Origin: Cycas panzhihuaensis
Lineage: Eukaryota > Cycadophyta
Length of the DNA: 64,000 nt
Assembly: GCA_023213395.1 (NCBI GenBank)
Contig: CM041465.1
Coordinates: 107,081,741-107,145,740 of the forward strand
Direction: 5' to 3'
In this document: piece after piece, positions 24,258 to 35,187 of the stretch
Layout: each line of letters begins with the position of its first letter
How positions within the stretch are numbered: the stretch's first letter is position 1
Made by a program: the position numbers and the translations under genes
The notes under the pieces: generated by a model
What the model saw: only the letters and a program-made list of their open reading frames with translations
Databases searched by the model: none
What the model was told of the DNA's origin: nothing

Positions 24258-24960
24258 TTACAACCAATCTAATAAGTATGCTGATGATGTTTCATTTGGA
24301 ATCTGGGGGGGAGTCTTCATGGCTTGGAATGCCATCTCTAAACAACGACTTATTGTAGTGGCCAAGGTTGTAGTAGTTGAGGACATTATATCTTCCTCCT
24401 CCACTTTTTCAATGTGCAGTCTATCTGAGCAAAGAGGTAATATAGCTTTCTTCCCCTCATAATGTAAAGTAAAGGTCAACTTCCCCTAATCTTATAATAC
24501 CTCTGTTGCTAATAGCCATGGTCGTCCCAAAAGTGTAGGGTATGCTTTATTATAGTTTTGTATTTTAACAACTATAAAATCCAAGCAAACCGTGATTCTC
24601 GCCACCGTCACTGGGATATTCAACAATGATCCCATTGGTTAGACTTGTAATTGATTTTCTAACCGAATTGTATAATCTGGGGAAACCAATTCTGACCATC
24701 ATAGTGAAATCCATGTGGATTCAGGAACTACATTCACTCCTGATCCCCCATCAACTATTGTTTTACAAATCATTATTCCACACAAAGTCATCAAAACTCT
24801 TGGATTAATTGCATCTACCTTCATCACTCGTAATACTGGTTTTTCCATATGATCCAAGATCACTTGCTGGAAATAACCATCTTCCCACCATTTGAAAATA
24901 ACAGTTATTGGAATAGTTATACCTGACTCTATTAGCAATTCCTTTATATCTTGTAATTTC
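24258..24960 (-). pseudogene. G3 aspartic protease
   Basis: Frame 24,938-24,699: SGITIPITVIFKWWEDGYF, then PRVLMTLCGIMICKTIVDGG and SGVNVVPESTWISL. DGGSGVNV is the intact protease active-site motif of this family. The second frame (24,479-24,258) starts MTFTLHYEGKKAILPLCSDR and ends SSAYLLDWL, the same linker as in G4. Between them the flap motif region (YPTLLGRPWL) is readable near 24,540-24,510. This is the only protease of the related set (G1, G3, G4) with the full DGGSGVNV followed by VVPE. Confidence 0.8.
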
Positions 24961-27847
24961 TACCAAGGATTCTTTTCTGATCGCCCATCATGTGCTGGCA
25001 GTCGTCTTTGATACACTTGTCCTTTAAATCAATTTGCTTGCTCCATTTCAGTTAACTGCACCATCTTTGTTGCCTCTTCTATGGCTTCAACCACTTCTTG
25101 CAATGTTTTCTTTTCCACTGTTGGATCAAGGAAGTTCTCTTCATTTACTGCACCTGTGATCCTTCCGCTTCTTGTTTAAATATACATTGGTTTCTCCTTA
25201 TTTGGAAATTTGGTAACCAGATTTGAAGTTTGCACTTTTAGGCCAGATTTGTTTGGGCAATTTACCCACTCATGGTCTACTGGGCTACATTCTTCACAAA
25301 TATAGTCTTTCCCTTACTTCTGCAGTGGACAATCTATCTTGAAATACCCCCATCTCAAACACAAATGACAATGAACTGGCTTTGTCTTGCCTTTGTATTG
25401 TTTAAAGGAAGAATTTTCTTTCTTCTGATAGAAGGATTCTTTCACTGGATTCTTATGATAACATTCCCACATATAGTGGTTTCCTCTCTTACAAATCTCG
25501 TACCATCTTCTCTCCACTTGTTGGAATTCATTTCTAAAATGACCTAGTTATCCACAAGGGGGAGGGCACCATATGTTCTCCTAGGATTTTCCCATTTTTA
25601 ATTTAGCTATCTCAGTCCTTAATTTTTTAATTTCTTCATTCTATTGAGTTATTTCAGCATGCATTACTAAGGGTTGTTATTTTAACATCTCTACCTCCTT
25701 TCTTAAAACTTCAATTTCTGAGATTGTGGTCCATAGAGGTAAGGATGTTTGCCCAACATTATGGGTTCCATTTTGCAGGTTTGCTATCCTTATTTGATTT
25801 TCAAAATGCAATGCTAATTCTTTAACCTGCTCATAACTATTCAAAGGATGAAACATAATTTTCTCCTTCAAATGGGGTAGCAACCTCTATACAAAATACT
25901 TCAGAGACAGCATAGGATTTATTGGTATAAGAGGATCCATTTTATTTAGGATGATTTTAAGTCTACTATCAAAATCATTAACTAACTCACCTAGTACTTG
26001 TCTGATTTCTTCCAAAGCCTAGAATATTGACATTGGATCTCTTAACCACTGAAACCTATCTAAAAATTATGTTTAGACTATTTCCCAAGTCAGATTTATC
26101 TTTGCTATGTACTAGTACCATGCAATTACTGTCCCTTGCAGTGTGGAGAAGAATCTTTCCTTAATTTCCTCTAGATCTTTAATCTTCTTGATCTTCAACA
26201 TATTAGAGAATAAAGCCAAATGGTCTCTAGGATCTCCTGAGCCATCAAATTATAAATGCCCGAACATGGCATCATTCTAGACTATTACATATGGAGGAAC
26301 TGTTTGATTCCCCCCCCCCATTCCATTTTTATCTGACCTGAAGATTTTGGCCCTTCCTACCCAATTGTGTTCAATTCTCCCTCACTCCTTCCTTGCCTTA
26401 AGGGTGCACTTTATGGGCTTTCTTCCACAAATGATGAGCTTGAAAACATCTGAGTCATTCTATACAATAGATTTAGCACATAATAATGGGATTCTTTCAC
26501 CTCCACAATGTAACAGTCCCACCCTGCTGTGGTGGTACTATAAACCTCTAAATTGATTGACTTTCTTTCTTCTGTGGTAGTCTACTTTTCTTCAAGTCTA
26601 TGTAGATTCAGAACTTCTTCTTGATTTTTTGTAGGTTTCAATAGTTTGTTCCTCTAATTTTCTTCAAATTTTAGCAAATCTTTAGAATTCATTGAGTCTT
26701 TCTTTTACAGATCTTTAGAATTTAGTAAGTCTTTCTTCGATAAATCTTTAGGATTCTTTTGATTTTCTTTAGATTTTCTTCAGATTTGAAGATTTCTTCA
26801 TGATTTTCTTCAAGTTTTAACAACAAGTTTTCATGATACAATAGATATCTTCTTTGATTTTCTTCATATTTTAACAATTCTTCTTGATTTCTTTTCTGAT
26901 TCTAGTCTTTATCCTATAAATCTTCAAAATAAATTTTCCCAAAATTCTGGAAATATTTGTCTTCTTTTAGCCTTAAGTATTGCTAATTTTTTAGCCTTAC
27001 ATCCTGTAACCCTTCATCTTTGTTCAAACTTAAATCTTGTTGGTTTTTCAACCATGAGTCTTACTGATGTTTTAGTAAATATTCATCTCCTTTTAGGCTT
27101 AAACCTTGCTAGTCTTTCAGCCCTGAATCTTGTTGATTTTTTAGCAAATATTCATCTCTTTTCAGGCTTAAACCTTGCTGGTTTTTTAGCCTTGAGTCTT
27201 GCTGATTTTTTATAAATATTCATCTCCTTTTAGGCTTAAACCTTACTAGTTTTTCAGCCTTGAGTCTTGCTAATTTTTAATAAATATTCATCTCCTTTCA
27301 GGCTTAAACCTTGCTGGTTTTTCAATCCTGAGTCTTGCTAATTTTTCAGCAAATATTCGTCTCCTTTCATACTTAAACCTTGTTGGTTTTTTAGCCTTAC
27401 TTCTTGCTGACTTTCATCTTCCTTCACAGAAATATGAGAATCATTTATTTACTTCTATGTAGAAATTTAATTTTCTCTCCTTTGTCTGGTTATTTGCATA
27501 ATTCTGGAGGTCTTTACCTTCTTCATGTCTGTCTTGAGACTCTTGCAGGTCTCCCTCTCTCACCTGTCTTAGCTCTTCTTTTTCCTCAGGAATCCTTTTT
27601 TCAGTTTTCTTTTCTTCCTTAGCTATCTCTTGTCCTCTTGGGCCTCCTCTTCTCTGTCATGTCCTGTGCATGCAACTGGGGTTTGGCTTTCTTCCTGTTG
27701 CCCCTTCCCAACTCTTTTCTTCATCGGTTTTCTTGCTACCAACTCCTTGGGTCTGCGCATCTCTTCTTGGCTTTTCTCTGCATATTAGTGTCGACTTCTC
27801 TCTTGTGTTGACTCAACCTTTCTCAACGAGTTGGCACTAGGTGGCAT
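24961..27847 (-). pseudogene. G3 gag with repeat region, capsid and three zinc knuckles
   Basis: The start is probably the ATG at 27,847 (MPPSANSLRKVESTQERS), matching the G4 start MPLRVNFVRRVETRQEQS. A basic Glu/Lys-rich stretch leads into a tandem 23-residue repeat (27,420-27,000) and then a charged coiled coil (about 26,960-26,600). The capsid core near 26,270-25,680 has DPRDHLALFSNMLKIKKIKD and LLPHLKEKIMFHPLNSYEQV. Knuckles: CKRGNHYMWEC (about 25,490, with its first Cys changed), CHLCLRWGYFKIDC (25,370-25,330, with His changed to Tyr) and CEECSPVDHEWVNC (about 25,300-25,255). A region before the protease, FKGQVYQRRLPAHDG, is shared with G4. Stops are frequent. Confidence 0.8.
27077..27420 (-). 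repeat. 68-69-bp tandem repeat coding a 23-residue repeat in G3 gag
   Basis: Five units start at 27,077, 27,146, 27,214, 27,282 and 27,351, with more degenerate units below 27,077. Read on the minus strand each gives a version of KNQQDSRLKNQQGLSLKGDE. Several of the Gln codons have become TAG or TAA by C-to-T changes, and one-base losses make some units 68 bp. Confidence 0.8.
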
Positions 27848-27888
27848 GGATAGCCTTTGATCTTCAACATTTCATTTTTCTTTGGTTA

Positions 27889-27908
27889 GGAAACCAGCAA
27901 CAGAACCA
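27889..27908 (-). other. Primer-binding site of G3, tRNA-Asp-like
   Basis: The minus strand reads TGGTTCTGTTGCTGGTTTCC, starting three bases after the LTR end at 27,912. It matches the sites of G1 and G4 and keeps GTTGC of the tRNA-Asp complement. Confidence 0.6.
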
Positions 27909-27911
27909 AGA

Positions 27912-28532
27912 TGTGTGTCTCTCTTCACATCCCTAACTAACATGTAGAATTCACCACAAGAAAAGAGACACAGTATTGGTAGAAACATTAATAACTAACT
28001 TTATCCATGACATAAATGGCACTACATCTGGTCCTCTCATAACTAGATGCATGCCTGAGCAATTACAACTAGAGGACAACCCACACAATGTGTGGATTCC
28101 AACCCAAATCAACCAGATGCATACATAATTGATGGATTATTGAATAGATATCTATTCTATTTCTTTATATACAATTGATACATGGTTATATAACTACTTT
28201 TAATTTCAGTTTTGTCCTATCTTTAACTAATCTACTCGTTGCCCATCTCTTCCTAAGCTGCCCTTGGTCAGCCTGAGTTGCACTTAGGTCTGCTGGTTGC
28301 ACTCTCGACAGTAGTCCTTAGTTGCAGTTATAGTCCTCACAGTTGCAACCGCAATCCTTACAGTTGTAGTCACAGTCCTTATAGTTGCAGTAACAATCTT
28401 TATAGTTGCAGTCGCAGTCCTCATAGTTGTAGCAATAGTCTTCATAGTTGTAGCAACAGTCCTCTCCTTAGTTGTAGTCGCAATCTTAACATTGCTGGTT
28501 GCACCTCAAAATGGCTATTTAGGCCACATACA
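27912..28532 (-). repeat. 5' LTR of G3 with a 21-bp minisatellite
   Basis: 621 bp, minus-strand start TGTATGTGGCC at 28,532 and end GACACACA at 27,912. The 21-bp array occupies about 28,310-28,490 and has one or two fewer units than the other LTR. The two LTRs differ by frequent substitutions, so insertion is old. Confidence 0.9.
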
Positions 28533-29705
28533 AAACACTAGTTCAGAGATCTTTCCCTTACCCTTCTCATCACATGATGGTTGTAACTCTTTCTTTTTGG
28601 GTTTCATCTTCACTTGCGATGATGTTTTTGTCGTTGTGGGTTGTTGCTTGGGCTTGGGTTTATTGATTGCCTCTTATTGGCGATCTTGATCTAGCCATTT
28701 GAGCTTTCTACCACATGCTTTGGACTATTAGACTTAATAGGGTTGTGAGCTTCCCTATGCTTCCTACATTGGCATCTAAGGATTGTGTCTTCTGCTTAAG
28801 GATTGTATCCCCACATTGGACATGGATATACTTGAGTAGTCTCTTTGACAGGCCAACCCTAACATAGGCCCTAATGTTTGGCCTTAAGGAGAACTCCCTA
28901 TGAGGTTTTGGGGAAACAAAGTCATCTAGTTGTTACGTGAGTTCCTTTATAAAAGGCGAGTAGTGCATCATTAGGCCTAGGACTTCCACCCACATAGGGT
29001 ATTTAAAAGCAACATCCTTAACAATAGAGAAGTCTAGATCCTAGTGGTTAAAAGTAATGAGGTTCCCTAGGCACATCTACGAGTCTCTGTACAACACTTG
29101 TTATAAGTCTTCAAGAGATTTGAAGATGTGAAAAAAAAAAAAAAAGAGATCCCTTGAACATGTTCCAAATGGATATTATTTTCAATTGGAGAACTTTGAT
29201 GGCCAAGTTAGCCTATTGTTGAATGATAGCTTTAAGGGAATTTGACTAACAAGATATGTTATCAAAGTGTGGGAGTAATCTTCTTGTATAGACTTAGAAA
29301 CATCATCGATACTCAAAGAGTCTTTTGGGAAATTTGACTCACCTCACTAAAGACCTTGGGGATGAGTTTCCTTTCTTGCTTTGGCACCATACTCCCCCCG
29401 ACAAACCAAACAAGGAAAACAAAAGTGCTTTGGACTAGTTCACTTCAATCACTCTTGCAAAGGATTGATTGCTTCTTGGGGAAGCCATATAGGCTCTCGA
29501 TTTGAAATAATCTAGCTAATCAACTTCACTAAAAGGACAACCCTTGACTCCACTAAAGGAGTGAGTAGTAGTAATGATTGCTAGAAATTAGTCATGAATG
29601 TAGGGACTTGCAAACCATGACTTCACTTGTGCCCTTTCGAAGATCTCTTGAACAAGCTCTCCCTTCAACTCCAACTTCCCCCTCGTCTTTGAGCTCTGTA
29701 TATAT
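28533..29705 (-). mobile_element. L1-type LINE, segment 1: 5' region and ORF1
   Basis: On the minus strand, broken frames give LDFSIVKDVAFKYPMWVEVL (29,040-28,980), IRAYVRVGLSKRLLKYIHV (28,875-28,815) and a degenerate CCHC knuckle (RCQCRKHREAHN, about 28,785-28,745). These correspond to the plant L1 ORF1 pattern (PVWV, then RICV.+DL, then knuckle). A Lys-rich tail (MKPKKKELQPS) reaches the G3 insertion point. The 5' limit near 29,705 is where LINE-like sequence gives way to an AT-rich region and is approximate. An internal 15-base A-run sits at about 29,131-29,145. Confidence 0.7.
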
Positions 29706-30940
29706 ATCATATTGATTATGAAATAATCTTTATTTTTTAAAATTATATTTTTCTTTAAAAATCACAAAAGAAATATTAAAAATAGTAAAGAAGTTATTCT
29801 TTTAAAAATAAATGAGTGAGTTATGTGGGGCCCACTTCCCATGTGGGCCCCACAAATTTTTTGTGTAGGCTTGGAAATGACGTTGATTATAAGGAAATGC
29901 CATTGGAGATATAAGTAAGGACCATGAATGACCCAAAAATATTTTTAGTGGGCCATATTGTTTCTAGGTTGTTTTAAAGTTATTTCCAACTTGTTTTTGT
30001 GTTTCGGTTTAGAGATGGGAAATGACCTTTATTTTTCCATTTTTGGTAACTTAGGTTTTTCATGATACATGCATTTTTATCTGACTTGATATAGGATATG
30101 ACCCCTTTTGTGGAATACCCAAGTATTAAATACATATCAGGTATGGATATAGGGTTGTATATGGAATGTCTTGTAAGATAGTTATCCCAAGATGTGGGTA
30201 GAGTTTACCTTTATGGAGATTGATCTCATGACCATTAGTTGACAAATATGGCACGAATATAATTATTTATAAAAACCCATTGTCTTTTAGTTTTAAGGCA
30301 ATGCAAGTTTGACAACTAGAACCAATCAACAATTGGCTTGCATTTGATAATGAAGTTAATCATTGTCTAAATGTTTTAATGAAAGCATGTTCATTAGGAT
30401 CTGGACTATATCCTAGGGTGTATCATCCATCTCAAGTGTCTACATTAATATCTTAGTTAAAGAATTTGTGTCCCTTTTTGTAGGCATTTAAGATGAATAT
30501 TGATGTTAGGTATGTTGCATTGTGACTTAGTGGATTATTTTGAATGTATCTTGTATGATTTTAGGAAAAATAGAGAGAGACCATGCTTCCTTTGTGTTGT
30601 ATGGTGTAAACTTTTCAATCAAAGTTATTGGGTTTGTAAAGTTAGCTAGTCGGATTCATGAACTCATTTCGAATTTGAACCTAGTTTGAGGATGTCTGAT
30701 TGAGTTTGGTTGGGGTCTTGAACTAGGTTCAATAGAACTTAACTAAGTCGAACATGATGAAAGAAATGCCAAAAAAAAAAGATTTTCAAAAGCAAAGGGA
30801 TCATTGGTGGCTTTCAAATTTCAATCAATTGAGAAGTGAAGTTGAGTTATATAAACTTAATTTTAGGGTGTTGAGTTTATTTGAAAAAGTTTTTTTTTTT
30901 TTTTTTCTTTTATAAAATGAGAATTTTGAATTGGCTTTTT
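29706..30940. other. Intergenic, no gene seen
   Basis: AT-rich sequence with no sustained ORF. It contains a GC-rich perfect hairpin at 29,824-29,854 (listed separately), an A-run at 30,771-30,780 and an 18-base T-run at about 30,889-30,906. Nothing else is recognised. Confidence 0.6.
29824..29854. other. Perfect GC-rich inverted repeat
   Basis: TGTGGGGCCCAC-TTCCCAT-GTGGGCCCCACA: 12-bp arms and a 7-base loop in an otherwise AT-rich stretch. Each arm contains GGGCCC and GTGGG, resembling plant TCP-factor sites (GTGGGCCC). It has no adjacent gene. It may be part of an unrecognised repeat. Confidence 0.6.
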
Positions 30941-33900
30941 TGTTTGAATATGTTAATATATCGACTAATGTCAATGTGTGGTATATTTATGTATGGATAA
31001 TATTGGTGGGATATTGGTGAATTGATAGATGTAATTCCTATTATTTAGGACACTTTAGATCTATAAATATAGATCAAAGTCCATATCTTATGTAACATTA
31101 GATTTATAAAAAATATGAATTAATATTATTTGGTGGGTTTTACTCATAAGGGTTTCCCACAACAATTTTGGTGTCTCGTGTGCATTCATTATGCTCAGAT
31201 CTGCTTTGTGTAAAAGATTTTGTCAATCTTCTTGCATATAAGTGTTTCCTAACATGGTATTAGAGCTTGTAGGTTATGCATATGTAGAGAATTATTGTCT
31301 AGATTATTCAATCATTGGTGTTAGGTCATGTTGGCTTGCCCTTTGAGGATTGGCATATCTGATGATTTTGCAGAACTGCCATGGAGGTGCAGATGATCAT
31401 TAGAGGATCTTAGAAGTATTTTGATTTGTGTTTATAGGTATTCTAAACTCTATGGAGGAGTACAGATGAGTTGAAGTTGATTTGTAGCCCTGGTTACTTT
31501 GTTATCAGCCATTTGAGCCTATTGAAGGTGGCAGATCCTTGTTTGAAGGTGCCACTGAGTTTGCAAAGACACAAAGGTATTTTTCATGAGTTTCATAGGT
31601 GTTTGAGGCCTCCTGTGTGTGGAGAGATGTTGTGCACCCCATTACAGATGATTATTAGCTCCCTGTTGATGTTAGATGATCAATGGAAGAGTGTAGAACC
31701 CCAGTGAGCATTTACAAAGCCTGTTAGAGAATAATATGGTCAATATTTATAAAGGTATGCTCATATATACATATATTTTGAAATATATTTAGTCTTCCTT
31801 GTGTTATGTAAGCCTGAATTAATATATTCAGTTCACCCAGTTAATATTTTGTTCGCCTTTTAAAGTATTTGTGTTATAAAGGCCACCCATTTATCATTTG
31901 CAAATCCATTGATAATTGTGTGCATGTATATCATTATTGTGTGTTTATATTTTGGGCACCCTCTTGTGTATTTGTGTGCCCTACATATTAATATAGCTAC
32001 ATGTTTGATGTATACTCTACGTATGTACTGCCTTGCCTACTCCCGTTGATGTATTTTTGCTCTCCCCACCGGCTGTTATATATTTAATTATCACCCGTGT
32101 AGTTTATTATTATATCTATAGTCGCTCGTTCAATGTATAGAGTTGCCTATGATTTTGGAAGTTGTCACCAATATGATGTTGTAGATGTATATGCTTTGCA
32201 GCCTTTATTGAATAAAGTTGCCCATATTTGCAATTTGCAAGTATGATATATTTTGCCCTAAGTCGCCCGTATATATTATGTGACATTTGATAATTTTTAA
32301 CGTCTGTTGATATATTCACTTGCTATGGTTTAATATTCAATCGCTTTTTTGACATGCCTTTGCCATTCAATTTATATAGTAGAAGCCCTTTATTATAAAG
32401 GTTAAAGTGATACTATTACTTTATTTTAAGTAGACGAGTGTATATTTAATGGTGATATATGGCATGCATGAGGCATTGTGTAATTTAATGGCAAAGTGAT
32501 GATTAACAATATGAGGTGACATCAAGTCATGTTGATGTGAGTGTTTTGGCACTCTTAATTGGTGAAGTAGTGGTTGGTGATATGATGTTCTCTTGCATGT
32601 GAGTGCATGAGAGAGCTTGTGAGGCAAAATTGGTGATATGGTTGACTCTCTAGCATGTGATTTATATGGGAGAGTGGGTTGGGTGGCATATGGCAACTTG
32701 GTGCTCATTGGAATGTTATTTACATGAAGGAGCTTTATGGGCAAAGATGTCAAAGCAGTGAATTATTACTAATTGACAGAATGGGCAAGATGAGGTGTCA
32801 AGTTACCTCTTTATATGTGATTTACATAGGGGAGGGATAATAAGCAAAGGATGGGTGAGTGGTCAAGGCACTAAAGTTCACTAATTGGCTATAGGGTGAG
32901 AAAGGTGAGTTAAGCGAGATACCTTAGTTGCAAAGTATTGCAAACTCCATTATTATTGGTTAGTGTGGCATAGATCATTGCACAAGTTCATATATATGTG
33001 ATTTGTTTGAAAGTGAAATGGTGTGTTTTATTCATGTATATTCAAGTTCTGTTACATTAGATGTGTACGAGGTGATAAAAAGTTTAGAATTTATTGTTTG
33101 TATGAGTGGTTATTAGTTATGATAGATTGTTATGCTTTATTAGTTGGACTAATGATACCATGAGGGTTTATGGCCTATTTGACGCTAGTTCAACATATAT
33201 ATGTATTTGAACAAGTCTGATGTGGAACTGAGATAGAGTGTTTGATAAAAATTTGAAGTGTGAATGGAAAGTTCTATGATGAGAAGCCTTAATTTAGCTT
33301 TGCCTTTGTCATGGTATGAAATGAGAGTTGGTTAACTTGTGTACCCCTTTGAGGTTACATTGCAAGTGAATATCATGATGCAGATGGCGAGGTTAGTGCA
33401 TGCTATGGTTTGCCTCCCATAGATTTATGGCAGAAGCTGTTATGGACAGGTATTGGGTACCCTTATTATGGCTGTTTATGGTAGATATTCCCCTCGTGTT
33501 GTGTTTTAGACTAGTCAGAAACCTTCCATTTGTTTCTTTTGGTGCATTGGAGTGCATGAATTTTAGACGAAAATCATAGTAGTAGGATTGCAAAAGTTTG
33601 AAGCCTATGGGGTTGTTTAGCTTACAAATAGTGTGATTTGTAGGGGAATGCATTGTGATTAGTCTAGATATCAAGAGTTGTTGACATATCATGCTGAGTG
33701 TCATCTGATTACATGTTTTATCCTTCATTTCTTCACTTTTTTGAGCCATTATTTAACAGTTGTGGAGGTTTATTTACCTAATATTATGTTTGAGATGGAA
33801 GCAGGACCTAGTGGAAGATTGATGATAAGGAGCCATTGTTTGAAGAGACATGGATTACAACCCCATATTCCATTGATGGTTGAAGACCTGCAGGATGATT

Positions 33901-34262
33901 GAAGATCAATGATCAACATGCCAGTTAAAGCTTGTGATAGACACCAACATTTTAGTGAGTGAAGATTCACAATGGGGAGCTATATTGGAGGAGTGTTATG
34001 TGGGATTTGGGTCCCTTATCTCTAAGGAAAGCTATATTGTTGAAATATGTTAATATACTGACTAATGTCAATGTGTGGTATATTTATGTATGGATAATGT
34101 TGATGGGATATTGGTGAGCCGATAGATGTAATTCCTATTATTTATGACACTTTAGATCTATAAACATAGATCAAAGTTCATATTTTATGTAACATTAAAT
34201 TTGTCAAAAATATGAATCGATATTATATGGTGGGTTTTTAGTCGTAAGGGTTTCTTATAATA
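30941..34262 (+). mobile_element. LTR-retrotransposon relic L5, non-coding
   Basis: Direct repeats 30,941-31,165 and 34,038-34,262 (about 225 bp, for example ATGTCAATGTGTGGTATATT and CATTTATGTATGGATAAT-type words) flank about 2.9 kb. At 31,255 CTAACA is followed by TGGTATTAGAGC, which is a copia-type primer-binding site, but 88 bases beyond the end of the repeat. At 33,985-33,997 a purine tract GGAGGAG precedes TGTTATGTGGG, which looks like an LTR start 40 bases before the repeat. So the shared block may be only part of the LTR. The interior has no recognisable gag or pol. 31,780-32,380 and 32,500-32,900 contain loose internal repetition. I found no target duplication. Confidence 0.6.
31254..31266 (+). 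other. Copia-type primer-binding site of L5
   Basis: ATGGTATTAGAGC matches the initiator tRNA-Met site TGGTATCAGAGC with one C-to-T change, directly after CCTAACA, a typical LTR end. Confidence 0.65.
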
Positions 34263-35187
34263 AATATCCTTTGTGGAAGTATGTAATAATTGTTTACTTA
34301 AAGACAAAGGGAGGAGTGGAATTTGCAGAATTCAATGTAACTTTTGCCACTTTTTTTGGTTTATATAGGTATATTCCACATGGTTAAGGCTTATTTATGT
34401 GGTTTGAAGGGGTAGGGGGTTTTAGTTTTCATGAGGATAGATGATGTCCGATGCTAGATTTTTATCAAATGTACATATGAGGTTTAAACGCAAATGCTTG
34501 AGAGTTGCTTCTTTTGTTGTCCTATCATATGGTTTTGTTTAGGGAGGATGCTTTAATACCTCTTCTAGTCCCTTTATGTGCTTCATCTTTTGCACCAAAC
34601 TCCAAAATCATTTAGGTAAAGAAGGCATGCAATTGGTGCCATTCCTATACTATAGCTGTTTGAGAATAAGGCTAGGGGGGATTGACCATGTTATTGCAGA
34701 GTGTTTTTCCTTCATTTTTTGCACCCAAATCCAAAATCATTCAAGTGAATGAGGCATGCAATTGGTGTCAAACCTATATTAGAGATGTTTGATATTGAGC
34801 CTAGGAGGAGATTGACCATGTTTTTATAGTGTTTATATGCATGCAAAATTGCTTTTAATGTGTGGCATGTTCACCATAATTTGGAAAAATGGTTTGTGCT
34901 AGCAATAACTGGCTTATAGAATATGTGCTTCCTTCATATGAGAGGGCTTGTGCTACATTTATGGGGGATGTGAAGGATTGTATGGAGAATGTGGTGGCAT
35001 CTATATGTAGCACATGGGCCATTACGCGAGAAGATGGTGGCACCTATATGTAACACATGGGGCATTGATGGATGCAACATCATCATGGATGATTAGATTG
35101 ATGCATGCAACTGTTGTTTATTAAATTCCATTATTTCTTGTCTTATTACATCTTATTTTTTGAGAGTTATGGATTGTTTAAGTGAGT
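34263..35187. repeat. Intergenic with a 129-bp tandem duplication
   Basis: Two copies starting at 34,581 and 34,710 share CTTCAT-TTTGCACC, CCAAAATCATT and GGCATGCAATTGGTG, then diverge by about 34,838. Near 34,990-35,060 a shorter repeat (ATGTAGCACATGGG and ATGTAACACATGGG) occurs. No gene is seen. Confidence 0.6.

Larger units (their letters stand above)
21602..28532 (-). mobile_element. Ty3/gypsy element G3, gag-protease only, RT and integrase core missing
   Basis: LTRs lie at 21,602-22,244 and 27,912-28,532. On the minus strand from the right come LTR, primer-binding site, gag with an N-terminal repeat region, three zinc knuckles, protease, a Gln-rich segment, only the C-terminal end of integrase, a 3' ORF and LTR. 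No RT, RNase H or integrase catalytic core is found. The flanks are CAAAC on the left and a one-base-shorter version on the right. Joining them restores the LINE ORF1 frame (SELVF-VMPPSI). Gag and integrase tail are close to G4. It is probably a non-autonomous derivative that depended on a relative such as G4. Confidence 0.9.
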
